DNA of 45,398 nt from NCBI GenBank assembly GCA_016869435.1, contig VGEB01000013.1:1-45398 (forward strand), given 5' to 3'. The DNA comes from Alphaproteobacteria bacterium (GTDB taxonomy: Bacteria; Pseudomonadota; Alphaproteobacteria; Rhizobiales; Beijerinckiaceae). A program made the position numbers and the translations under genes. A model generated the notes under the pieces. It was not told where the DNA came from. It was given only the letters and a program-made list of their open reading frames with translations, and did no database searches. Of this stretch, positions 17,601 to 27,537 are shown piece by piece. The first letter of the stretch is position 1, and each line of letters opens with the position of its first letter.

Positions 17601-17733
17601 TGGTGAAGGACGGGTCCTCCGCGCGCCCGAGCCGCATATAGGAATAGACGCCGGTGAGGCTGATCGCGATCATCAGAAACAGCATCAGCGTCGGCCGTTG
17701 AACGGCCCAGCGCGAGAGATTGACGCCGCTCAT
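14605..17733 (-). CDS. RND-family efflux permease (AcrB/MexB-like inner-membrane pump)
   Basis: The 1042-residue protein begins VNLSRWAVQRPTLMLFLMIA (first membrane helix). It has two large periplasmic loops and the RND layout of 12 membrane spans. The proton-relay aspartates are in GLLVDDAIIAVEMM (about residue 400-412), and the C-terminal half repeats the fold (LGLIALSGMDMRNSIILVDQ). It would export drugs or other compounds with the lipoprotein adaptor 10 bp upstream and an outer-membrane channel; no TolC-type gene is in the window. The start sequence and divergent loops place it nearer the uncharacterised multidrug/solvent RND pumps than classical AcrB. Confidence 0.93.
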   Translation of the reverse strand: MSGVNLSRWAVQRPTLMLFLMIAISLTGVYSYMRLGRAEDPSFTIKVAVVSASWPGATATEIRDQVSDPIEKKLQELPFLDKIETYTKPGFLAMQVTFKDKTPPREVPQLFYQLRKKLHDIAPTLPAGLVGPQVNDEYGDVDTVMYAVTGDGADYHVLDKVVQALRQRLLAVQDVVKVDVYGDQGRRIFVEFSEAKLAGLAIAPQAIFDSLAKQNAINDAGVFETSSNRVRVQVTSDLKGADAIAAIPVEANGKVIRLGDIADIHAGFEDPPSFLARFKGQPAIVLGVVMAKGANVLKFGENVGAAVEEMRDKTPLGVDIDQIADQPKVVEEAIGEFTRSFLEALVIVLGVSFVSLGFRTGIIVALSVPLVLAIVFICMGPLGIDLQRISLGALIIALGLLVDDAIIAVEMMMVKMEQGFSRLKAATFAWESTAFPMLTGTLITAAGFLPVGFANSGVGEYTGSMFWVLLVALIASWFVAVMFTPYLGVKLLPDFAKLHPHRDPDEIYQTPFYRRLRAVVTWAVDYRGFVIAGVVGVFALAVAGFFVVQKQFFPYAERLELFFQLRLPEGSSIGASLDAARQAEALLKDDPDATLYTSYVGQGPPRFWLGLNPQLPNEAYAEVVIVAKDIEARERLKKKLETAIANGALPQARARVDRFYYGPPVGFPVQFRVVGADPATVRAIAYQIRDVMRGDDGVDDPHLNWNEQTPRVRLVIDQDRARLLGLTPQDVSNRLRLAISGVTIATLRDGIDQVEVVARAIPQERGDLSRIGDMVVYSRDGKAVTVSQVAKIVYDHEEPIFWRRNRDMSITVRSGVKDGVQAPDVTMRIWPRLAQIRENLPRGYRIEIGGAIEESQKGNASIFAVFPLVGLVMLTIVMFQLQNFTRVALVMMSAPLGVIGASLALNVAHAPFGFVALLGLIALSGMDMRNSIILVDQVRQDLERGETYREAIIGATIRRVRPVALTALAAILAMIPLSSSAFWGPMALTIMGGLFVATFLTVLFLPALYAMWFRRHLSEGAVESDGARVETLADGLARGAAE

Positions 17734-17743
17734 CGCCGACCTC

Positions 17744-18841
17744 TCACAACGACTGCCGCGAAATGGCGCGGACTTTTATATTGGGGTCGAGCTTGTGAAC
17801 GCCGAGGACGACGACGTTGTCGCCGTCCTTGACGCCGCCCGCGACAAGCGCGTGGTCGGCTTCGAGGCGCACCAGGGTCACGGGAACGAGTTGCAGTTTT
17901 CCGTCGCCGTCGACCTTCCAGAGCGAGGGTCCGGCGCCTTGATTGTAGATCGCCGAGAGCGGCACGCTCACGACCGGTTGCGCGTCGGAGCCGGAAATGC
18001 GGAGCGTGGCGCTCATGCCGAGCGCGACCGCCGAATCCGGGTTGAGAATGGAGAAGCGGGCGGCAAAGGTCCTCGTGACCGGATCCGCCGCCGGGCTCAA
18101 TTCGCGCAGTTTGGCGCGGTAGACTGCGCCGGGCTTCGACCACAGCGTTAAACTCGCTTCGCCCTTTCCGGCCGCGGCGGCGAAGGCCTCCGGCAAGGCG
18201 ACGGCGGCCTCCAATTCGCCGGCGTGGGCGATGCGCACGGCCGGCTGTCCCGCCGACGCCACCTGCCCCGGCTCCACCAGCGTTTGGGTGACGACGCCGT
18301 CAGCTCCGGCGCGCAAGGTCGCGTAGTCCAGCGCGTTGCCGGCAAGCTCGACGGCGCGTTCCGCCCGCCGGAACCGCCCGCGCGCTTCCTCTCCGCCAGC
18401 GCGCGCTCGATCCAGCGCCGCCTGCGCGACCCAGCCCTTGCTGCGCAGTTCGGCGGCGCGCTTTTCGTCGCCCAGCGCCTGGGTCTGGGCCATGCGGGCC
18501 GCGGCGAATTCGGCGTCCGCCTGCTCCTTTTGCAGCCGCAAATCCTGTTCGTCGATCGCCGCGAGCGGATCGCCCGCCTTCACCCGCTGCCCGACCTCGA
18601 CGAAGCGCTTGACGACTTTGCCGGCGACGCGAAAGCCCTGGTCGGACTCGACCCTCGGCCGGATGGTGGCGACAAATTCGCGCGTCTGCGACTGGGCGGC
18701 ATAGCGAGCCGGCGCGACCAGCACCGGGCGTTCGGATTGCGCGCTGGCTTCCGCGGACGGTTGGCCCTTGCCGTCGCATGCCGCCAGCGCCGCGGCCAGG
18801 AGCCCGACAAGCGCAACGAGACAAGAGCGATAACTGAGCAT
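17744..18841 (-). CDS. RND efflux periplasmic adaptor (membrane fusion lipoprotein)
   Basis: The 365-residue protein has a lipoprotein signal with lipobox LAAC, Cys22. A barrel-sandwich/lipoyl half follows (GFRVAGKVVKRFVEVGQRVKAGDPL), then an alpha-helical hairpin at about 105-165, the second lipoyl half (LRAGADGVVTQTLVEPGQVA) and a beta-barrel with the membrane-proximal domain. It links the inner-membrane pump to an outer-membrane channel. It is the first gene of the operon; the promoter and operator lie 50-90 bp upstream. Confidence 0.92.
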   Translation of the reverse strand: MLSYRSCLVALVGLLAAALAACDGKGQPSAEASAQSERPVLVAPARYAAQSQTREFVATIRPRVESDQGFRVAGKVVKRFVEVGQRVKAGDPLAAIDEQDLRLQKEQADAEFAAARMAQTQALGDEKRAAELRSKGWVAQAALDRARAGGEEARGRFRRAERAVELAGNALDYATLRAGADGVVTQTLVEPGQVASAGQPAVRIAHAGELEAAVALPEAFAAAAGKGEASLTLWSKPGAVYRAKLRELSPAADPVTRTFAARFSILNPDSAVALGMSATLRISGSDAQPVVSVPLSAIYNQGAGPSLWKVDGDGKLQLVPVTLVRLEADHALVAGGVKDGDNVVVLGVHKLDPNIKVRAISRQSL

Positions 18842-18892
18842 GCGACTTCGTCCTGAGGCAAGCCGTGACGCGAGGGCGCGAGGCGCTATTGA

Positions 18893-18933
18893 TGACGATT
18901 TTTAATAATCGTCAGTCATCAGTCGTTCGTCAA
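18893..18933 (-). promoter_or_regulatory. Promoter of the efflux operon with overlapping TetR-type operator
   Basis: On the minus strand TTGACG (18933-18928) and GATTAT (18910-18905) are 17 bp apart. A perfect 8-bp inverted repeat with a 6-bp spacer, TGACGATT/AATCGTCA (18893-18914), covers the -10 box. A TetR-family gene ends this operon, so binding here would block RNA polymerase. The repeat is seen directly; the protein-operator pairing is inferred. Confidence 0.7.
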
Positions 18934-19006
18934 CCGCCAAGTCGACTTTTCGTTCGATCTGGACTCTCGTCGGGCGGCGGAAACCGTCGCGCGCGCGGCC
19001 GGACGC

Positions 19007-19035
19007 CTTGTCGCCGCCAAATGATTCTTCTATAT
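19007..19035 (+). promoter_or_regulatory. Sigma-32 (RpoH)-like heat-shock promoter of dnaK
   Basis: CTTGTC (19007-19012) and CTATAT (19030-19035) with a 17-bp spacer match the alphaproteobacterial RpoH pattern (CTTG in the -35 box and a C-TAT-T -10 box). It would start a leader of about 145 nt before the dnaK ATG. No CIRCE element is visible, as expected if control is through RpoH. Confidence 0.6.
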
Positions 19036-19161
19036 GCGGCCTGCTCTTGCGGGCAGGTGGCCGCATCACAATCTTGGGAGAGCTAGGGGGAGGATCGCGC
19101 GGCGGGCTCACAGCGAGCCGCCGTCCTTCGCCTTTTTGAACCGGACCGCTTCGGGGTCCGG
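19034..19161 (+). other. Structured dnaK 5' leader
   Basis: Two clear inverted repeats lie between promoter and start. ATGCGGCC/GGCCGCAT (19034-19041 with 19059-19066) has a nested CCTGC/GCAGG pair. CCGGACC/GGTCCGG (19141-19147 with 19155-19161) ends 25 nt before the ATG. The first straddles the predicted transcription start and could act at DNA level. The second could be an mRNA hairpin near the ribosome site. No thermosensor motif is identified with confidence. Confidence 0.4.
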
Positions 19162-19186
19162 CGTTCACCAGCGAAAGGACATCAAT

Positions 19187-21082
<1,896 letters not shown>

Positions 21083-21125
21083 GCCGGGACTGGCCATCGC
21101 CGCTTCAATGCGCTAGCGAAACGGG

Positions 21126-21150
21126 AACCCGGCGCGAACAACGCCGGGTT
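21126..21150 (+). terminator. Hairpin between dnaK and dnaJ
   Basis: AACCCGGCG (21126-21134) pairs perfectly with CGCCGGGTT (21142-21150) around a 7-nt loop, followed by TCATT. The T-run is poor, so it may be a partial terminator or mRNA-stabilising hairpin that lowers dnaJ expression relative to dnaK. Confidence 0.55.
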
Positions 21151-21188
21151 TCATTGCGTTCATGTCGCCGCACCCAGCAAAATTGAGC

Positions 21189-22310
21189 ATGTCCAAACGC
21201 GACTACTATGAAGTTCTCGGCGTCACCCGCACCGTGACGGAAGTCGAACTGAAGATCGCCTTCCGCAAGTCGGCGATGCAGTGCCATCCGGATCGGCACC
21301 CTGGCGATAAGCAGGCGGAGGCGCGCTTCAAGGAATTGAACGAAGCCTATCAGTGCCTGTGCGATCCGCAGAAGCGCGCGGCTTATGACCGTTTCGGCCA
21401 CGCCGCCTTCGAGCAGGGCGGCGGGTTCGGCGGTTTCGGGTCCGGCGAGGGCTTCGGCGCCTCGATGGCCGACATTTTCGAGGACCTGTTCGGCGACGTG
21501 ATGGGCCGGCGGGGCCGCTCGGGCGGCCGCGAGCGCGGCTCCGACCTGCGTTACAACATGGAGATTACCCTCGACGAAGCCTATCACGGCAAGAGCGCGT
21601 CGCTGAACATTCCGACGTCAGCGACCTGCGAGGCTTGCTCAGGGACGGGCGCGAAAAAGGGCTCCAAGCCCAAGACCTGCGCGACCTGCGGCGGCATGGG
21701 ACGCGTGCGCGCCCAGCAGGGCTTCTTCGCCATCGAGCGCACATGCCCTTCATGTCAGGGACGCGGGGAAACGATCGAGAACCCCTGTCCCTCCTGCTCC
21801 GGAACCGGGCGCAAGACGATCGAACGATCCCTTTCGGTCAATGTGCCGCCGGGCGTCGAGGATGGCACGCGCATCAGGCTTGCCGGCGAAGGCGAAGCCG
21901 GCCTGCGCGGCGGACCGGCCGGCGATCTCTACATATTTCTTTCGGTGAAGCCGCACCCCTTCTTCCAGCGCGACGGCGCCGATCTCTATTGCCGCGTGCC
22001 GATCTCCATGGTGCGCGCCGCGCTTGGCGGCGAGATACAGGTTCATGCGCTCGACGGCTCCGAGGTGAAGCTCAAGATTCCGGAAGGAACGCAGTCCGGA
22101 CGCCAGCTCAAAGCCAAGGGCAAGGGGATGCCGGTATTGCGCGGGCGCGAACACGGCGATTTACATGTGCAGATCAGCGTCGAGACGCCACAAAAACTCA
22201 CCAAGCGCCAGAAGGAGCTGCTCGCTGAGTTCGAAGAGGAATCCTCGCACGACACCCATCCCGAAGAGACCGGCTTTTTCGCGCGGATGAAGGATTTGTT
22301 CGGCGGATAG
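21189..22310 (+). CDS. dnaJ: Co-chaperone DnaJ (Hsp40)
   Basis: The 373-residue protein has a J domain (residues 3-70) with the HPD motif in [11 protein letters not shown], and a Gly/Phe region ([14 protein letters not shown]). Four zinc-binding CxxCxGxG repeats follow ([32 protein letters not shown]), then two substrate-binding beta domains. It stimulates DnaK ATPase and delivers substrates. I prefer the ATG at 21189 ([12 protein letters not shown]), which matches family starts; an ATG at 21162 adds nine residues. The ribosome site is weak, so translation may be modest. Confidence 0.97.
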   Translation: MSKRDYYEVLGVTRTVTEVELKIAFRKSAMQCHPDRHPGDKQAEARFKELNEAYQCLCDPQKRAAYDRFGHAAFEQGGGFGGFGSGEGFGASMADIFEDLFGDVMGRRGRSGGRERGSDLRYNMEITLDEAYHGKSASLNIPTSATCEACSGTGAKKGSKPKTCATCGGMGRVRAQQGFFAIERTCPSCQGRGETIENPCPSCSGTGRKTIERSLSVNVPPGVEDGTRIRLAGEGEAGLRGGPAGDLYIFLSVKPHPFFQRDGADLYCRVPISMVRAALGGEIQVHALDGSEVKLKIPEGTQSGRQLKAKGKGMPVLRGREHGDLHVQISVETPQKLTKRQKELLAEFEEESSHDTHPEETGFFARMKDLFGG

Positions 22311-22320
22311 AGTACGTCTT

Positions 22321-22385
22321 CAAGAAAGCGCGAAGCGCTTCTTGGACGAGAACATGCTCGAACACATGCGCAGGGCAATTTGCCC
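22321..22385. repeat. Inverted repeats after dnaJ
   Basis: CAAGAAAGCGC-GAA-GCGCTTCTTG (22321-22344, one bulged A) begins 11 bp after the dnaJ stop. The palindrome GGGCAATTTGCCC lies at 22373-22385. The first can end or protect the dnaJ transcript, but there is no T-run. I see no gene between 22311 and the cupin start. Confidence 0.4.
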
Positions 22386-22467
22386 GAGCACTTTCGGGCG
22401 CGCATCCCTGGCGCCGCGGCGTCGCCTTTTGGACAGTCCGGGCTGGCCCTTTCAAGGGAGAGCCGAC

Positions 22468-22893
22468 ATGCCGCAATTCGATTTCGACGACAGCACTATT
22501 TCATGGCGACGCCTCGACGGCGTCGAGCATCTCGCCTTTTCCATTCTCGACATCGACGCGGCGAACCGTATCGCGCATGTGCTGTTCAAATTCGATGCGA
22601 AGCGTCAAATCATCCTGCATCGACATTGCAGCCTGAACAAAACCTTCGTCATTCAGGGCGAGCATCGGCTGTATCATCCCGACGGGCGCCTGAAGGAAGT
22701 AAGGCCCGCGGGGCGCTATACCGTGAGCCCGCCCTCGGACGATCCGCATCGCGAGGGCGGCGGGGATCAAGACGTGATCGTGCTTTTTGCGATCTACGAC
22801 GACAATGATCCCGTTTATGAGCTTCTTGACGACGCGCAGAATATTGTCGGCGCGCTGCGTTTCGATGATTTTATCGCGCTGAACGCGGAATAG
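22468..22893 (+). CDS. Small cupin-like protein of unknown function
   Basis: The 141-residue protein starts MPQFDFDDSTISWRRLDGVE, preceded by GGGAGA. It contains cupin-like strands: RQIILHRHCSLNKTFVIQGEHRLY has two histidines and a glutamate at plausible metal positions, followed by GRYTVSP and a histidine in PHREGGG. Small cupins of this kind include dioxygenases and ligand-sensing domains; no function can be assigned. An upstream extension of the frame to 22342 is unlikely, since it crosses the dnaJ-proximal repeats. The PNPOx-like gene follows after 23 bp and may be co-transcribed. Confidence 0.75.
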   Translation: MPQFDFDDSTISWRRLDGVEHLAFSILDIDAANRIAHVLFKFDAKRQIILHRHCSLNKTFVIQGEHRLYHPDGRLKEVRPAGRYTVSPPSDDPHREGGGDQDVIVLFAIYDDNDPVYELLDDAQNIVGALRFDDFIALNAE

Positions 22894-22916
22894 GAGTGCG
22901 GGCGCGGGAGGATTTC

Positions 22917-23573
22917 ATGTCCAGTTATTACGGCGCCGCGCATCGCGCGCTTCAGGATGAATTCGACGCGCGCCGCCTCGCCGATCTGATGGAAGGCGGC
23001 GTGATGCACGCCGAATTCGCGTCGCATGAGATCGATTTCATCCAGTCGCGCGACATGTTTTTTCTCGCCACCATTGATCCGTCCGGGCGGCCGACGGTCT
23101 CCTACAAGGGCGGCGCGACAGGGTTTGTGCGCGTCGTCGGGCCGAGCGCGCTGGTCTTCCCCTGGTATGACGGCAATGGCATGTTTTATTCGGCCGGCAA
23201 TCTGGTCGAGACGGCGAATGTCGGACTGCTGTTCATCGACTTTCTGAGGCCGAACCGCTTGCGCGTGCAGGGCGCGGCGGCGATCTCGCGCGAACCGGCG
23301 CTTCTTGCGACTTATCCAGGCGCGCAATTCCTTGTCAGCGTGACGGTCGAGAGCGTCTGGGTCAATTGCCCGCGATACATCCACGCCTATCAGAAAATCG
23401 CGGACTCGAAATATCTGCCGGATTCGGGGGGCGATGCGCCGCTTCCGGGCTGGAAGCGGCTCGATCTCGCCCAGGAGGCGTTGACGCCCAAGGACCGCGC
23501 CGCCGTCGACGCGGCCGGCGGCGTCATCGATTTGGACGCCTATGGCGACCTCATCTCGAAGGGCGAAGGGTAA
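22917..23573 (+). CDS. Pyridoxamine 5'-phosphate oxidase-like flavin-binding protein
   Basis: The 218-residue protein carries a split-barrel flavin fold of the PNPOx type: DFIQSRDMFFLATIDPSGRPTVSYKGG at about 41-67, FSAGNLVETANVGLLF-like strands, and RLRVQGAAAI. Family members bind FMN or F420 and reduce varied small molecules; they are usually not true PdxH. The ribosome site GGGAGGA before ATG 22917 decides the start. It probably forms a transcription unit with the upstream cupin gene, and a strong terminator follows at 23696. Confidence 0.82.
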   Translation: MSSYYGAAHRALQDEFDARRLADLMEGGVMHAEFASHEIDFIQSRDMFFLATIDPSGRPTVSYKGGATGFVRVVGPSALVFPWYDGNGMFYSAGNLVETANVGLLFIDFLRPNRLRVQGAAAISREPALLATYPGAQFLVSVTVESVWVNCPRYIHAYQKIADSKYLPDSGGDAPLPGWKRLDLAQEALTPKDRAAVDAAGGVIDLDAYGDLISKGEG

Positions 23574-23695
23574 GTTCGCGCGGGCGCCTTTCGATCAGCC
23601 CGGTGGGCGGCCTCGCCCTTCGGACCGCGAGCTTCGATCGTTCTTGACGCCCGCCACGTTGTTTTCGGCGCGCGGCTCTCCTATCATCCCCCCGG

Positions 23696-23721
23696 ACGGC
23701 CCCCGACAGCGGGGGCCGTTT
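23696..23721 (+). terminator. Rho-independent terminator after the PNPOx-like gene
   Basis: ACGGCCCCC (23696-23704) pairs with GGGGGCCGT (23711-23719) around the loop GACAGC and is followed by TTTG. The stem is 9 bp and very GC-rich. It separates the cupin/PNPOx unit from pmtA, whose TTG start lies 38 bp further on. Confidence 0.75.
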
Positions 23722-23758
23722 GCGCGTTACTGTCGCGCGCCGATCGGGAGGGGGCGTC

Positions 23759-24394
23759 TTGTCGCATAGATCGCAAAAAGCCGGCGGTCGCGTAAGTCTC
23801 GCGGATAATGCGCGATTCATCCGTCAATGGATCGAAAACCCGCGCCTGATCGGCGCCGTCTCGCCATCGGGACGCGCGCTCGCCAAGACCATGGCCGGCT
23901 TCGTCGAACCGGACAGAGAGGGACATATCATTGAACTTGGTCCCGGCACCGGGCCGGTGACTCAGGCGCTCCTCGCCCGCGGAATCGCGCCAGAGCGTCT
24001 GGTGCTGGTTGAATATGAGACTCGGTTCTGCCACCTGCTCTCCGAACGCTTCCCCGGCGTCAACATCGTCCAGGGCGACGCGTACAGCCTCAAGGAGACG
24101 CTTGACGGCAAGGTCGAGGGGAAATTCGCGTCCGTTGTTTCGAGCCTGCCGCTGCTCGTGCGGCCAGAGCGCGATCGCGTCGAACTCTTGAACCAGGCTT
24201 TCGAGCTGATGGGCGACGACGGGCTCTTCATCCAATTCACTTACGGTCTGACCAAATCGCCGATGCCCATGCACGCCCTTGGCGTCAAAGGTGCCTATGT
24301 CGGCAAGGGATCGCCGCCGATCGTGCTCAACATTCCGCCGGCGCGGGTCTGGCGCTATCGCAAGGCCGGTCGCGCCGGGAAGCCCAGAGGGTGA
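23759..24394 (+). CDS. pmtA: Phospholipid N-methyltransferase (PmtA-like)
   Basis: The 211-residue protein begins after a strong GGGAGGGGG site with a TTG at 23759. It has a SAM-binding fold ([16 protein letters not shown] at about 58-73, [14 protein letters not shown]) and the small-residue loop SLPLLV. This matches the rhizobial-type PmtA family, which methylates phosphatidylethanolamine to phosphatidylcholine at the inner membrane. A related family makes ribosomal or ornithine-lipid modifications, so substrate is inferred. Its stop overlaps the GTG of pyrF. Confidence 0.82.
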   Translation: MSHRSQKAGGRVSLADNARFIRQWIENPRLIGAVSPSGRALAKTMAGFVEPDREGHIIELGPGTGPVTQALLARGIAPERLVLVEYETRFCHLLSERFPGVNIVQGDAYSLKETLDGKVEGKFASVVSSLPLLVRPERDRVELLNQAFELMGDDGLFIQFTYGLTKSPMPMHALGVKGAYVGKGSPPIVLNIPPARVWRYRKAGRAGKPRG

Positions 24395-25083
24395 AGACGC
24401 GCGAGCGCCTGATTGTCGCGCTCGACGTCGAAAGCGTCGCCGACGCGCGCGCCCTCGTTGCGGCGCTCGGCGAGACCGTCTCCTTCTTCAAGGTCGGCAT
24501 GGAGCTCGCCTACGCGCCGGGCGGCTTCGATTTCGCGCGCGAATTGAAAGCAAGCGGCAAGCGCGTCTTCCTGGACCTGAAGCTCCATGACATCGGCGCC
24601 ACGGTCGAGCGCGCGGCGCGGCAGATCGCCAGACTCGGCGCCGACTTTCTCACCGTCCACGCTTTCCCTCAGACGATGGCGGCGGCCCGTCGCGGCGCAT
24701 CGGACGGCGCGCTCAGGCTGCTCGCGGTCACGGTGATGACCTCCTATGACGACGCCGATCTCGCGGAGGCGGGCTACGCCTGCGGCGTCGCCGAACTGGC
24801 GGCGCGACGCGCCAAGCAGGCGAAGGCGGAGGGGATTGACGGCCTCATCCTGTCGCCGATGGAGCTTGCGGCCATTCGCCCGATCGTTGGCCCGGACATG
24901 CTGCTGGTGACGCCAGGGGTGCGACCGGAAGGCACCGACGTCGGAGACCAGAAGCGGGTGATGACCCCGCGACAGGCGATCGCCGCCTCGGCGGACTATA
25001 TTGTCGTCGGAAGGCCGATCACCCGCGCAACCGATCCCGCGAAGGCCGCCGAAGACATTGCGCGAGAGATGGACGGCGCCTGA
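24391..25083 (+). CDS. pyrF: Orotidine 5'-phosphate decarboxylase
   Basis: The 230-residue enzyme makes UMP in the last step of pyrimidine synthesis. It shows [13 protein letters not shown] with the first catalytic aspartate, the core motif [13 protein letters not shown] (Asp-Lys-Asp), PGVRPEG and YIVVGRPIT. The GTG start at 24391 overlaps the pmtA stop (GTGA), so it is translationally coupled, although the two functions are unrelated. Confidence 0.97.
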   Translation: MKTRERLIVALDVESVADARALVAALGETVSFFKVGMELAYAPGGFDFARELKASGKRVFLDLKLHDIGATVERAARQIARLGADFLTVHAFPQTMAAARRGASDGALRLLAVTVMTSYDDADLAEAGYACGVAELAARRAKQAKAEGIDGLILSPMELAAIRPIVGPDMLLVTPGVRPEGTDVGDQKRVMTPRQAIAASADYIVVGRPITRATDPAKAAEDIAREMDGA

Positions 25084-25097
25084 CCGGAGTTCGCGGC

Positions 25098-25304
25098 ATG
25101 CCCTACGCCAGCAACACCGACCTGCCCGAAAATCTCCAGCGCATCCTTCCCGATCATGCGCAGGACATCTATCGCGAGGCGTTCAACCACGCCTTCGACG
25201 CCCACCGCGGCGACCCGCGGCAGGAAGAAGCGGCGCATCGCATCGCCTGGGCCGCAGTCAAGCGAAGCTACGTGAAGACCGCGGCGGGATGGGTGAAGCG
25301 ATAA
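25098..25304 (+). CDS. ChaB-like small protein
   Basis: The 68-residue protein contains the ChaB pattern: PENLQRILPDHAQDIYREAFNHAF, EEAAHRIAWAAVKRSYVKTAAGWVKR. ChaB was named for its link to the cation antiporter ChaA in Escherichia coli; its molecular role is not settled. No antiporter gene is near. It follows pyrF by 14 bp. Confidence 0.85.
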   Translation: MPYASNTDLPENLQRILPDHAQDIYREAFNHAFDAHRGDPRQEEAAHRIAWAAVKRSYVKTAAGWVKR

Positions 25305-25392
25305 GGCTGTGAACGCGGAGAAGGCCGCTCTGGTTTAGCTTTATCGCCAATGATAGAAGGCGATCGGCGCGAAATCCCACCCCGATTCGCTC

Positions 25393-26610
25393 ATGCTCGC
25401 GACATTCATTTCCATCATTGGACTGTTCGCTTGGCTTTATCTCATTACGCTGCGCGGCGCTTTTTGGCGCTTGACCGAACATGACCGCAACCTCGGCGAC
25501 CAGGACGCCGCCCCAGCGGCGCATGTCGTCGCGATCATTCCGGCTCGGAACGAAGCCGAGGTCATCGAAAAGAGCCTGGCGTCGCTGTTCGCTCAGCAAT
25601 TCGATGGCCGCTTGGACATTATTCTCGTCGACGACGAGAGCGACGACGGCACCGCCGAAGTCGCGCGCCGCTGCGCGGCCGCTCGCGGCGTCGGCGACCG
25701 CCTGACCGTCATCTCGTCGCGCGGACCTGACGCGGGCTGGACGGGAAAGCTCGGCGCGATGCAGCGCGGATTCGATCGCCTGCGCAGGCTATCGCTCAAG
25801 CCCGACTTCGTGCTGTTTTGCGACGCCGACATCGAATTTTCGCCGCATGTGCTCGCGCGTCTGGTTTCGGGCGCGACGACGCGCGGCGCCGTCCTGACCT
25901 CGCTGATGGTCAAACTTCGCTGCGAAAGCGTCGCCGAGCGCTGGCTTGTTCCAGCCTTCATTTTCTTTTTCCAGAAGCTTTACCCGTTTCGCCACGTCAA
26001 CGATCCCGAACATGCGGCGGCGGGCGCCGCGGGAGGGGTGATGCTGGTGCGTCCCGAGGCGCTCACCGCGGCGGGAGGCTTTAGCGCCATTCGCGGCGCG
26101 CTGATCGACGATTGCGCGCTGGGCGCGCTGATGAAGGCGCAGGGGCCGATCTGGCTCGGGCTGACCGAAGACGTCCACAGCCTGCGCGCCTATCCGCGCC
26201 TCGCCGACATTTCGCGAATGGTCGTGCGTTCGGCTTACGCCCAGCTGAGCTATTCGCCATGGCGTCTCGCCGGGGCGCTGTTCGGCATGGCCGCCGCCTA
26301 TCTGGCGCCGCCCTATCTGGCGCTTTTCGGCGAGTCGCCGGCCCGGGAAGCGGCGCTCGTTTCCTGGATGCTGATGGCGCAGGCCTATATGCCGACCTTG
26401 CGCTTTTACGGCCTGTCGCGCCTGCGCGCCTTCGCTTTGCCAGGCGTCGCGGCGTGCTATACGTGGTTCACGGTTGAATCGGCCTGGCGGCACTTAAGGG
26501 GCCGCGGCGGCGAATGGAAGGGCCGCTATCAGGCGCCGCTCGCGCAAAGCGCGGCGCAGCGATTCGAATCGCCCGACGAGATCGAGGCGGGCCGCGAGAT
26601 CGAAGTGTGA
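25393..26610 (+). CDS. hpnB: Hopene-associated glycosyltransferase HpnB
   Basis: The 405-residue protein has an N-terminal membrane segment (residues 1-18) and a GT-A family 2 domain (VVAIIPARNEAEVI, IILVDDESDDGTAE, FCDADIEFSP). Hydrophobic segments at about 295-375 follow. HpnB is found in hopanoid clusters, though its exact product is unclear. It opens the co-directional run hpnB-C-D-E; hpnC starts 39 bp downstream. No clear ribosome site is seen before the ATG. Confidence 0.93.
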   Translation: MLATFISIIGLFAWLYLITLRGAFWRLTEHDRNLGDQDAAPAAHVVAIIPARNEAEVIEKSLASLFAQQFDGRLDIILVDDESDDGTAEVARRCAAARGVGDRLTVISSRGPDAGWTGKLGAMQRGFDRLRRLSLKPDFVLFCDADIEFSPHVLARLVSGATTRGAVLTSLMVKLRCESVAERWLVPAFIFFFQKLYPFRHVNDPEHAAAGAAGGVMLVRPEALTAAGGFSAIRGALIDDCALGALMKAQGPIWLGLTEDVHSLRAYPRLADISRMVVRSAYAQLSYSPWRLAGALFGMAAAYLAPPYLALFGESPAREAALVSWMLMAQAYMPTLRFYGLSRLRAFALPGVAACYTWFTVESAWRHLRGRGGEWKGRYQAPLAQSAAQRFESPDEIEAGREIEV

Positions 26611-26649
26611 GAGGCGCGCAAGCGCCGTGGAGCGGCGGAACGGCGTCAT

Positions 26650-27537
26650 ATGGACCTTGCGCGGACGAGTTCGGGAAAGACCCATCGCGACGAAAATTTT
26701 CCTGTCGCCTCCTTTCTGATCGCGCCGCGCCATCGCGCGCCGATCCTCGCCTTCTATGATTTTGTTCGCGCCGCCGACGACATCGCCGATCATCCGACGC
26801 TCAGCGCGCAAGAGAAGCTCGATCTGCTGGACGCGCTCGAAGATGCGCTCATCGGAAAAACCGATGAGGATGCGCCGGTCGCGCGCCGCCTGCGCGACAT
26901 ATGCCGCGATCGTGGCCTCGATCCGCAGCATGCGCGCGATCTGATCGTCGCCTTCAAACGCGACGTCACGCAGTTGCGGTATCGCGACTGGGACGATCTC
27001 ATCGACTACTGCCGCTATTCGGCGATGCCCGTGGGGCGCTTCGTCTGCGACGTTCATGGCGAGGACGCCGGCCGGGTCTGGGCGGCGAATGACGCGCTCT
27101 GCGCCGCGCTGCAGGTCATCAATCATTTGCAGGACTGCGGTAAGGACTACCGCAGCCTCGACCGCGTTTATCTGACGCAGGACTCGCTCGCCGCGAATGG
27201 CGCTGCGGTCGAGATGCTGGCGCAGGACAAAGCGCCGCCGCCGCTGCTCGCGGCGCTCCGCGAGCTGAATGAGAAAACCGCGCGTCTGCTCGTTCAGTCG
27301 CGTCCCTTCGCCGATCTGATCGACGATGCGCGGCTCGCCATGGAGGTCGGCGCCATCCAAACCCTCGCCGAACATCTCGTCGCGCGGCTCGCGGTCGCCG
27401 ATCCGCTCGCCGACAAAGTCCATGACGGCAAGCTCGGCTTCGCGGCGAAAGGCGCGATCGGTGCGATCGGCGCGCTGCTTCGCCGCCTTTCGCGCCCCCG
27501 CGCGGCGTCGACGGCCAGTCCCGGAGCGCGCCAATGA
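26650..27537 (+). CDS. hpnC: Hydroxysqualene synthase HpnC
   Basis: The 295-residue protein is of the squalene/phytoene synthase fold. Its first Asp-rich motif is in FYDFVRAADDIAD (near residue 37-47) and its second, modified one in NHLQDCGKDYRS. In the known pathway HpnC converts presqualene diphosphate (made by HpnD) to hydroxysqualene. The stop overlaps the hpnD ATG (ATGA), so the pair is coupled. Confidence 0.95.
   Translation: MDLARTSSGKTHRDENFPVASFLIAPRHRAPILAFYDFVRAADDIADHPTLSAQEKLDLLDALEDALIGKTDEDAPVARRLRDICRDRGLDPQHARDLIVAFKRDVTQLRYRDWDDLIDYCRYSAMPVGRFVCDVHGEDAGRVWAANDALCAALQVINHLQDCGKDYRSLDRVYLTQDSLAANGAAVEMLAQDKAPPPLLAALRELNEKTARLLVQSRPFADLIDDARLAMEVGAIQTLAEHLVARLAVADPLADKVHDGKLGFAAKGAIGAIGALLRRLSRPRAASTASPGARQ

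Noticed and set aside
21162-21188. Longer DnaJ start at 21162
   Set aside because: It adds nine residues before the standard [12 protein letters not shown] start and has no ribosome site.
22342-22467. Extended start for the cupin-like gene
   Set aside because: The added 42 residues run through the inverted repeats after dnaJ and lack cupin character, while GGGAGA precedes the ATG at 22468.
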